5,637 nt of DNA from Planctomycetota bacterium (GTDB lineage: Bacteria; Planctomycetota; JAJSAM01): assembly GCA_029932425.1 (NCBI GenBank), contig JAOZQC010000109.1, positions 1 through 5,637 on the forward strand, written 5' to 3'. The translations under genes and the position numbers were made by a program. The notes below the pieces were generated by a model. That model did no database searches. It saw only the letters and a program-made list of their open reading frames with translations, and was not told where the DNA came from. Positions 1 to 4,586 of the stretch are shown piece after piece (positions within the stretch are counted from its first letter, which is position 1; each line of letters begins with the position of its first letter).

Positions 1-1
1 G

Positions 2-1111
2 CGGGGACACGAGCACCGGGTGGGGTTGAACCCGTTCGGGGTGTCGCGCCTCGTCCGGGAAGGGCTCACGGTCTACGTGGAGGCGGGGGCCGGGCGGGAC
101 AGCCGGTTCCTGGACGAGGACTTCCGGCGCTCGGGGGCGCAGGTGGTCTTCGACCCGGACGAGGTCTACCACCGGGCGGACGTGGTGTGCCGGGTGGGGG
201 CCCTTCGCCCGGAGGAGGTGGAGCGGGTGCGGCCGGGCTCCACGGTGTGCGGCTTCCACCACTTCGCGGTGGCCCCGCGGGCGGTGGTGCAGGGGCTCGT
301 GGAGGCCGGGGTCACCCTCATCGGCTACGAGATCGTGGAGGACGCGGAAGGGGGGCGGCCGGTGCTCACCTCCCTCTCGGAGATCGCGGGCCGGATGGTG
401 CTCCACAAGGCGGCGGAGCTGCTCTCCTTCGACGCCGGGGGCCGGGGGATCGTGCTCGGGGGGGCGCCCGGCATTCCTCCCGCCACCGTGGTCATCCTGG
501 GGGCGGGGACCGTGGGACGCACCGCGGCCGCGGTGGGCACCGCCTGCGGGGCCCACGTCATCGTCCTCGACACGGACCTCGGCCGGCTCCGGGCGGTGAC
601 GGAGACGATCGGGCGCCCCGTGGTCACCGCCATCGCTTCCCACCGGAACCTCGGCCGGTACTCGGCCATCGCCGACGTCCTGGTGGGGGCGGTGCTCATC
701 CCCGGGGGCCGGGCGCCGTTCCTGGTCACCGAGGAGATGGTGAAGGGGATGAAGCCGGGCAGCGTGATCCTCGACCTCTCCATCGACCAGGGGGGCTGCG
801 TGGAGACGAGCCGCCCCACCCATCCCGACAACCCGGTCTACCGGGCGCACGGGGTGATCCACTACTGCGTTCCGAACATGACGGCGAGCGTGCCGCGCTC
901 GGCCTCCCGGGCGCTCACCATCGCCGCCGTCCCGCTCGTGCTGCGCCTGGCTGCGGAGGGAACGGAGGGCGCCCTCCGTTCCGATCCCGGCCTGGCCAAG
1001 GGGGTCTACCTTCACCGGGGCCGGGTGGTGAACGGGCCGGCCGCGGAGTCTCTCGGCCTCCCCCACACTCCCCTCGAGTCCCTCCTCGGGGAGGAGGGGA
1101 GGGGGGCATGA
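2..1111 (+). CDS. Alanine dehydrogenase / PNT-family NAD-dependent dehydrogenase (5' partial)
   Basis: Alanine dehydrogenases reversibly deaminate L-alanine to pyruvate with NAD+ in the cytosol. The frame is open from the first bases, and the peptide before the GTG at 20 (EHRVGLNP) matches the family's E-x-R-V-x-x-x-P start. The true start therefore lies roughly 30 bp upstream, and the GTG at 20 is internal. Counting that GTG as residue 1, the N-terminal AlaDh/PNT domain is about 1-125. The Rossmann NAD domain follows, with GAGTVG at 161-166 and Asp184 ending the second strand, as in NAD users. Family motifs such as SIDQGGC (254-260), RPTHP and NMTASVPR are all present. Compared with the M. 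tuberculosis enzyme recalled from memory, the substrate Arg (codon 17-19), His81 (family His96) and Asp256 (family Asp270) are kept, but the catalytic Lys75 position is Gly60. The substrate may thus not be alanine. The gene overlaps the next gene by 4 bp. The family call is secure; the substrate is not. Confidence 0.9.
   Translation, partial: RGHEHRVGLNPFGVSRLVREGLTVYVEAGAGRDSRFLDEDFRRSGAQVVFDPDEVYHRADVVCRVGALRPEEVERVRPGSTVCGFHHFAVAPRAVVQGLVEAGVTLIGYEIVEDAEGGRPVLTSLSEIAGRMVLHKAAELLSFDAGGRGIVLGGAPGIPPATVVILGAGTVGRTAAAVGTACGAHVIVLDTDLGRLRAVTETIGRPVVTAIASHRNLGRYSAIADVLVGAVLIPGGRAPFLVTEEMVKGMKPGSVILDLSIDQGGCVETSRPTHPDNPVYRAHGVIHYCVPNMTASVPRSASRALTIAAVPLVLRLAAEGTEGALRSDPGLAKGVYLHRGRVVNGPAAESLGLPHTPLESLLGEEGRGA
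959..982. repeat. Perfect 24-bp palindrome inside the dehydrogenase gene
   Basis: The two 12-base arms (GGAACGGAGGGC and its exact reverse complement) meet with no spacer between 970 and 971. In RNA this could fold as a 10-bp stem with a GCGC loop. It encodes the surface-type segment GTEGALRS near the C-terminus of the dehydrogenase. No function is known; it could be a chance result of GC-rich codons, an mRNA pause or processing hairpin, or a protein-binding site. Confidence 0.6.
1080..1098 (+). promoter_or_regulatory. Hairpin over tandem Shine-Dalgarno sites of the CoA-transferase gene
   Basis: CCCTCCTC (1080-1087) pairs perfectly with GAGGAGGG (1091-1098) around a GGG loop. The right arm holds GGAGG-type ribosome-binding sequence. 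GGAGG occurs at 1090-1094, 1093-1097 and 1098-1102, and only the last, 5 nt before the ATG at 1108, is mostly outside the stem. Ribosomes finishing the upstream dehydrogenase would melt the stem, so it fits translational coupling. The pairing is seen directly; the role is inferred. Confidence 0.5.
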
Positions 1112-2457
1112 ACTGGCTCGACGGCTACCGGCGGAAGCTCTGCACGGCCGAGGAGGCGGTGCGCCTGGTGAAGAGCGGGGACCGCGTGTACTACGGGGGG
1201 AACGCCGCCATCCCCACCGGCCTGGTGCGGGCCCTCGCCGCCCGGTTCGAGGAGCTCACGAACGTCCAGCTCAACCACGTGCTCCTGCTCGGGGAGGATC
1301 CCCTCAGTCGTCCGGAGATGGAGGGGCACTTCCGGCACAACTCGCTCTTCGTGGGGCCCGCGGACCGGGCCGCGATCAACGCCGGACGGGCGGACTACGT
1401 GCCCGTCTTCCTCCACCAGATTCCGCGCCTCTTCCGGGAGCGCATCATCCCTCTCGACGTGGCCATGGTCATGGTGTCCCCGCCCGACGAGCACGGGTTC
1501 ATGAGCCTGGGGGTGGAGACCATGGCCGCCCGGGCCGCCTGCCAGGCGGCGAGGACGGTCATCGTGCAGGTGAACGAGTACATGCCCCGGATCCTCGGAG
1601 ACTCCTTCCTCCACGTGAACCGCGTGGACGCGGTGGCGGAGGTCCACGAGCCCCTCCCGGAGATCGAGCCCCGGGCCGTCACGGAGGTGGAGCGGAAGAT
1701 CGGAGCCCACATCCGGGAGCTGATCCACGACGGGGCCACCCTCCAGATGGGGATCGGCGGCATCCCCGACGCGGTCTACGAGAGCCTGGACGGGGTCCAG
1801 GACCTGGGGATCCACACGGAGATGATCTCGGACGGGGCCATGCGGGCCATCCAGGCCGGGATCGTCACCGGCCAGCGGAAGACGCTCCACCCGGGCAAGG
1901 TGGTGATCACGTTCGCCCTGGGCACCCGGGAACTCTACGAGTTCCTCGACAACAACCCGGAGATCGAGGCGCACCCCGTGGAGCACGTGAACGACCCGTT
2001 CGTGATCAGCCAGAACGAGAACATGATCGCGGTGAACTCGGCCCTCGAGGTGGACCTCACGGGGCAGGTCTGCGCCGACTCCATCGGCCCCCGCATCTAC
2101 TCCGGCTTCGGCGGCCAGGTGGACTTCATCCGCGGCGCGGCCCGGGCGAAGGGCGGCAAGCCGATCATCGCCCTTCCCTCCACCGCGAAGGGGGGCACCC
2201 TGTCCCGGATCGTGCCTTTCCTGAAGATGGGAGCGGGGGTGGTCACCACCCGGGCCGACGTGCACTACGTGATCACCGAGTACGGCGTCGCCCATCTCTT
2301 CGGCAAGAACCTCCGGGAGCGGGCGGAGGCGCTGATCGGCGTCGCCCATCCCGACTTCCGGGACGAGCTGGCGGAAGCGGCGCGCCGCCGCCTGGCGGGG
2401 GAGGAAGGGCGCGGGGAGAGGGAGGGCCCCTCCCACCCCAGTCCGCCGGTCCAGTGA
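1108..2457 (+). CDS. Acetyl-CoA hydrolase/transferase family protein, 4-hydroxybutyrate/butyrate CoA-transferase-like
   Basis: This 449-aa protein has the length and layout of family I CoA-transferases of the 4-hydroxybutyrate CoA-transferase/butyryl-CoA:acetate type. They move CoA between an acyl-CoA and a free carboxylic acid through a glutamyl-CoA intermediate in the cytosol. The N-terminal domain is about 1-185 and the C-terminal domain about 190-430. Recognisable motifs are QMGIGGIPDAV (213-223), HTEMISDG (236-243) with the expected catalytic Glu238, the glycine loop GFGGQVDF (333-340) and EYGVAHLFGK (391-400). Glu238 has the same number as the catalytic Glu of the Clostridium aminobutyricum enzyme, from memory. 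The ATG at 1108 is chosen because it overlaps the upstream stop (ATGA), follows GGAGG by 5 nt and starts the homology; open frame farther upstream is a shadow of the dehydrogenase. The last ~20 residues are charged and Pro/Ser-rich and look dispensable. Acyl-acid substrates cannot be told from sequence. All key residues are present, so it is probably active. Confidence 0.93.
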   Translation: MNWLDGYRRKLCTAEEAVRLVKSGDRVYYGGNAAIPTGLVRALAARFEELTNVQLNHVLLLGEDPLSRPEMEGHFRHNSLFVGPADRAAINAGRADYVPVFLHQIPRLFRERIIPLDVAMVMVSPPDEHGFMSLGVETMAARAACQAARTVIVQVNEYMPRILGDSFLHVNRVDAVAEVHEPLPEIEPRAVTEVERKIGAHIRELIHDGATLQMGIGGIPDAVYESLDGVQDLGIHTEMISDGAMRAIQAGIVTGQRKTLHPGKVVITFALGTRELYEFLDNNPEIEAHPVEHVNDPFVISQNENMIAVNSALEVDLTGQVCADSIGPRIYSGFGGQVDFIRGAARAKGGKPIIALPSTAKGGTLSRIVPFLKMGAGVVTTRADVHYVITEYGVAHLFGKNLRERAEALIGVAHPDFRDELAEAARRRLAGEEGRGEREGPSHPSPPVQ

Positions 2458-2470
2458 AGCCGGTGAGGTG

Positions 2471-2486
2471 TTTCGGAATCCGGAAA
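2471..2486. promoter_or_regulatory. Imperfect palindrome 1 upstream of the PEP-CTERM gene
   Basis: TTTCGGAATCCGGAAA is an imperfect inverted repeat whose left half, TTTCGG, recurs in a second palindrome about 67 bp downstream. It begins 13 bp after the CoA-transferase stop and ends 75 bp before the chosen start of the PEP-CTERM gene. It could be a regulator site. No regulator is encoded nearby. Confidence 0.4.
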
Positions 2487-2506
2487 AGCACGGGGTCGCT
2501 TTTTCC
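2482..2506 (+). other. Possible stem-loop after the CoA-transferase gene
   Basis: GGAAAAGC (2482-2489) can pair with GCTTTTTCC (2498-2506), leaving one bulged T and an 8-nt loop. It competes with palindrome 1 for bases 2482-2486. The T-run lies inside the stem, not after it, so it is not a standard intrinsic terminator. It could be an RNA 3'-end structure or part of a composite regulatory region. Confidence 0.3.
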
Positions 2507-2537
2507 ATATAGAGGGACAAAGCGGGCGATCCCTGGT

Positions 2538-2552
2538 TTTCGGATACCGAAA
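2538..2552. promoter_or_regulatory. Perfect palindrome 2 just before the PEP-CTERM start
   Basis: TTTCGG-ATA-CCGAAA is a perfect 6-bp inverted repeat with a 3-base centre, sharing TTTCGGA and a CCG..AAA..GC right side with palindrome 1. It ends 9 bp before the ATG at 2562, where a ribosome-binding site would normally lie. It could act as an operator or as a leader RNA hairpin. Confidence 0.45.
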
Positions 2553-2561
2553 GCGACCTCC

Positions 2562-3350
2562 ATGCTTCAGCGATACAGACAGGCCTTCCTCCTCCCGGCC
2601 CTCCTCGTGCCGGCGCTCTTCTGCGCCACGGCCCGGGCGGGGACGGTGACGGCGACGTTCGACGGCGTCTCTCCGGGGCGGCACGTGCGGATTCACACGA
2701 ACGATACCTCGACGAACCTCTACACCGCCTACGGGGGGAGCATCGGCACCACGGCGGGGGTCTTCCGGTTCAAGAACGTCACCTCCGACTTCCTCACCGC
2801 CTCCACGTTCAAGGCCTTCGACCTGGAGCTCGAGATCCTCAGCTCCACGAACTGGAGCGTCGTGGATCTGGAGAACGCGCCGCTCGGCTCCGGGCCGTCC
2901 GGCGCCGTCATGGGAGCCGCGAAGGCCGACTACATCCGCGAGCTGTGGGGCCGTCATCCCGACGTGATCGACACCACGAGCGGGACGGAGGCCGCCGCCT
3001 TCCAGCTCGCCCAGTGGGAGCTGGTCTACGACGGGCTGGCGGACGGAGACGTCACGATCGCCGACACGGGCTTCTGGGTCACGCAGTACGGAAGCGTGGA
3101 TCTCACGCCCATCAAGAACCTGGCGAACTCCTGGCTCGCCGAGATCGACGGCACCGGGCCGAAGGAGGACAACCTCTGGGCCCTGGCCCGGGTGGGCACC
3201 CAGGACTTCGCGGTGATCGGGCCGGGCGGTTCGGAGATCACCGAGACCGTCCCCCTCCCCGCCACGGCCTGGCTGGGGCTCGGCTTCCTCGGGTTGCTCG
3301 GGATCCTCCGGGCCCGGCGTCGACGCCGGGAGAGATTCTCGCTCACCTGA
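2562..3350 (+). CDS. Secreted PEP-CTERM (VPLPA-type) sorting domain protein
   Basis: This 262-aa protein is built for export and exosortase sorting. A signal peptide has Arg4 and Arg6, a hydrophobic core at about 8-22 and an Ala-X-Ala site at 24-26. The C-terminus carries the sorting signal: VPLPA at 230-234, a hydrophobic helix at about 235-249 and an Arg cluster at 250-257. Exosortases cut near the (V)P-E/L-P motif and pass the protein to the surface or matrix; none is encoded here. The mature domain contains AAAFQLAQWELVYDG (144-158), a block common in PEP-CTERM proteins that resembles the Gln-containing helix of thioester-domain proteins. The matching F-C-x-D/E-L site reads FKAFDLEL (83-90), and the mature chain has no Cys. 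Start choice: the frame is open back to a GTG at 2454, but the ATG at 2562 gives a normal signal peptide. No Shine-Dalgarno sequence is visible before it. Specific role unknown; surface or biofilm matrix is a family-based guess. Confidence 0.87.
   Translation: MLQRYRQAFLLPALLVPALFCATARAGTVTATFDGVSPGRHVRIHTNDTSTNLYTAYGGSIGTTAGVFRFKNVTSDFLTASTFKAFDLELEILSSTNWSVVDLENAPLGSGPSGAVMGAAKADYIRELWGRHPDVIDTTSGTEAAAFQLAQWELVYDGLADGDVTIADTGFWVTQYGSVDLTPIKNLANSWLAEIDGTGPKEDNLWALARVGTQDFAVIGPGGSEITETVPLPATAWLGLGFLGLLGILRARRRRRERFSLT
3313..3330. repeat. Perfect 18-bp palindrome in the Arg-rich tail of the PEP-CTERM gene
   Basis: CCCGGCGTC and its exact reverse complement meet at 3321/3322. It encodes the positively charged tail after the membrane helix and lies about 20 bp before the stop codon. 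Runs of CGN Arg codons make such palindromes likelier. As RNA, it could add to a 3'-end structure with the hairpin at 3377-3401. Confidence 0.4.
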
Positions 3351-3376
3351 TCTCCGCCGGGGGAAGCTCCGGGAGG

Positions 3377-3401
3377 GGACCGCCGGCGCGGCGCCCGGTC
3401 C
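3377..3401. terminator. GC-rich hairpin between convergent genes, possible bidirectional terminator
   Basis: GGACCG (3377-3382) pairs with CGGTCC (3396-3401), and inside it GGCG (3385-3388) pairs with CGCC (3392-3395), leaving a bulged CC. It sits in the 81-bp gap between two convergent stop codons, where terminators are expected. No T-run follows on either strand, so an intrinsic terminator of the usual kind is not shown. Confidence 0.35.
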
Positions 3402-3426
3402 GGCCCTCCGCGGCGGCGCCCGGTCC
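3388..3426. repeat. 14-bp direct repeat, two copies 25 bp apart
   Basis: GCGGCGCCCGGTCC occurs at 3388-3401 and again at 3413-3426, between the PEP-CTERM stop and the ovoA-remnant stop. The first copy forms the right arm of the hairpin at 3377-3401; the second could pair with the same left arm, giving alternative folds. It may be only a local duplication in GC-rich intergenic DNA. Confidence 0.5.
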
Positions 3427-3431
3427 CGACG

Positions 3432-3860
3432 TCAGTCCCCGCGCCGCTCCCACACCGTCATCTCGGAGATCGTGTGCTGGTGCTTCCGGCGGGTCTCCCG
3501 GATCACGAAGGGGAGGTCCCGCGGTCCGGCCGCAGGGGTGAAGTGGCGGCCGAGCGTCTCGCGGAGCCCCTCCCGCGTCGTCAGGTTCTCCCCGTCGCGC
3601 CTGAACCCGCCGATCCACTCCTCCCGTCTCGTGTGTTCCTCCCGCCACGTGTAAGGGGAGGTGAGCACGAGGAGGCCGCCCGGCCGGATCCGCTCGTGGA
3701 TCGACTCGAGGAAGGCGCGGGGGCGGTAGAGACGGTCCACGAGGTTCGCGGCCAGCACCAGGTCATGGCCGGTGTAGAGAGGCTTCAGGTTGCAGGCGTC
3801 GGCCTGGAAGAGCTCCACCCGGTCCCGCACGTCCGCGAGGCCGCATTCCGCGAGGTTCCC
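3432..3860 (-). pseudogene. ovoA: ovoA C-terminal fragment: partial methyltransferase domain
   Basis: The fragment reads GNLAECGLADVRDRVELF, then QADACNLKP, DLVLAANLVDRLYRP, GGLLVLTSPYTW, EEWIGGF, and ends FVIRETRRKHQHTISEMTVW. These are hallmarks of the ovothiol methyltransferase end. The glycine-rich SAM motif I, which should come before QADACN, is missing, so this piece alone should not bind SAM normally. The frame stays open back to 3968, but the residues upstream of about 3860 are a shadow of the N-terminal fragment. It lacks its own start and ribosome-binding site. Confidence 0.87.
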
Positions 3861-4491
3861 TCGGCTTGCCCAGGACCACGGGGCCGCCCGGGACGCCGCG
3901 GAGCTCGTTCGCGGGAGGCGCGCCGCTCTCCCCGCACTCCCGCCAGGAAGGCAGGGGGCGCACCGCACCCAGGGGAAGCTGCCGGACGAGGACGGAGGAG
4001 GTCTCGAGGTGGATCCGCTCGTGCTCGATCCCCATGAGAACCGCCCAGAACGCGGATTCCCAGTCGATGGGGAGCGAGAGGGGGAGCCGGAGGATCACCC
4101 CGTCCACGGCGGCCCGGACCCGGTCCCGGTAGGCCCTCGTCTCCGGCACCGCGGGCCCGTCGTAGTGGCTCTCGTCGAGGTCGTCCCAGGACATCTCGTC
4201 CACGCCCACCGCGAACATCGACTCCAGCCGGGGATCGATGCGCTCGTCGAGGAGGCCCGCGGGCACGAGCTTGTTCACGAAGAACGCGGCCGTGTGCCCG
4301 AGGTAGAAGATGAGGGGGTGTCGGAGGGGGTCGGCCCGCCGGAAGAAGGAGCGGTCCTCGGCGAGGAGGTCGTACAGGCGCTCGTGAACATCGCAGGTGG
4401 CGTGGAAGTAGCGCCGGATCTCCGCGCGCTTCTCCGCGGGATCACCGCGGGCGAGGTCGAGGGGACGGCAGGGATGGGGATCGGTCATCAC
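3763..4491 (-). pseudogene. ovoA: ovoA N-terminal fragment: DinB-like iron-binding domain
   Basis: The reading frame yields 242 residues: about 209 genuine OvoA residues, then an out-of-frame tail to the stop at 3763. Conserved blocks include DPLRHPLIFYLGHTAAFFVNKL (57-74 or so), FAVGVDEMSWDDL and GIEHERIHLETSSVLVRQLP. The three expected iron ligands are all present: His66 in YLGH and His157 and His161 in HERIH. The start is GTG at 4491 or ATG at 4488; GGGAG at 4498-4502 (minus strand) lies 6 nt before the GTG and 9 nt before the ATG, so both are plausible. A short protein could be made but would lack the active-site domain. Confidence 0.87.
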
Positions 4492-4511
4492 GGCGTTCTC
4501 CCGGGGCGGGG

Positions 4512-4517
4512 ATTGTA
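4512..4517 (-). promoter_or_regulatory. Candidate -10 box for the ovoA remnant
   Basis: The minus strand reads TACAAT, five of six bases of the sigma-70 -10 consensus and unusually AT-rich for this region. It lies about 20 nt before the GTG at 4491, implying a leader of roughly 14 nt that still includes the GGGAG ribosome-binding site. No good -35 hexamer is seen 16-18 nt upstream. Confidence 0.35.
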
Positions 4518-4572
4518 TCCCGGCCCCCGCTCCGGAAAGCGCATCGGTTTTCTCCCGCGGGAAGAGAAGATC

Positions 4573-4582
4573 GGGGGGGAGA
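4573..4582 (+). promoter_or_regulatory. Ribosome-binding site of the TPR-methyltransferase gene
   Basis: A G-rich run ending GGGGAGA lies 4-8 nt before the ATG at 4587 and fixes that start. The rest of the 95-bp divergent gap (4492-4586) has a 10-bp palindrome, TCCCGCGGGA, at 4553-4562 and no clear plus-strand promoter. Confidence 0.6.
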
Positions 4583-4586
4583 TCCC

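Larger units (their letters stand above)
3432..4491 (-). pseudogene. ovoA: ovoA remnant (5-histidylcysteine sulfoxide synthase), internal deletion plus frameshift
   Basis: OvoA uses non-haem iron and oxygen to join cysteine to C5 of histidine as a sulfoxide, the first step to ovothiol; its C-terminal domain methylates the thiohistidine. Intact proteins have about 700 residues: DinB-like domain, FGE-sulfatase-like domain, methyltransferase. Here about 209 N-terminal residues match the start of OvoA up to VPGGPVVLGK, and about 142 residues in another minus-strand frame match its C-terminal end. The switch falls at about 3860-3866. Around 350 residues, holding the FGE-like domain and the SAM-binding start of the methyltransferase, are absent. 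The frames differ, so no single product spans both halves. Both halves are otherwise well conserved with no further stops, which suggests a recent deletion or a misassembled join. No ovoB (lyase) gene is visible. Confidence 0.88.

Noticed and set aside
187..1107. An upstream extension of the CoA-transferase frame
   Set aside because: The extra ~307 residues are Gly/Arg/Pro-rich shadow sequence of the dehydrogenase gene. Homology begins at the ATG at 1108.
2508..2513. TATAGA as a -10 box before the PEP-CTERM gene
   Set aside because: Only four of six consensus bases match and no -35 element lies at a proper distance.
1012..2520. A 502-codon open frame on the minus strand opposite the CoA-transferase gene
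   Set aside because: Its translation is low-complexity, rich in Asp, Gly, His, Arg and Val, without any family motif. It mirrors the strongly conserved CoA-transferase, as expected for antisense shadows in GC-rich DNA.
2513..2527. Possible sigma-54 promoter (AGGGACAAAGCGGGC) before the PEP-CTERM gene
   Set aside because: The GG and GC pairs have the right 10-bp spacing and PEP-CTERM genes are often sigma-54 dependent, but the -24 element reads AGGGAC instead of TGGCAC and the -12 element GGGC instead of TTGC. Too weak to call.
2454..2561. GTG at 2454 as the start of the PEP-CTERM gene
   Set aside because: It would put 36 basic residues before the signal peptide, encoded by the palindromic intergenic DNA. 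The ATG at 2562 gives a normal signal peptide.
2619..2627. Cys21 of the PEP-CTERM signal peptide as a lipoprotein site
   Set aside because: The residues before it (Ala-Leu-Phe) do not fit a lipobox, while Ala-Arg-Ala just after it fits ordinary signal peptidase cleavage.
3855..3870. Programmed ribosomal frameshift joining the two ovoA halves
   Set aside because: No slippery heptamer is seen at the junction, and a frameshift would not restore the missing ~350 residues.
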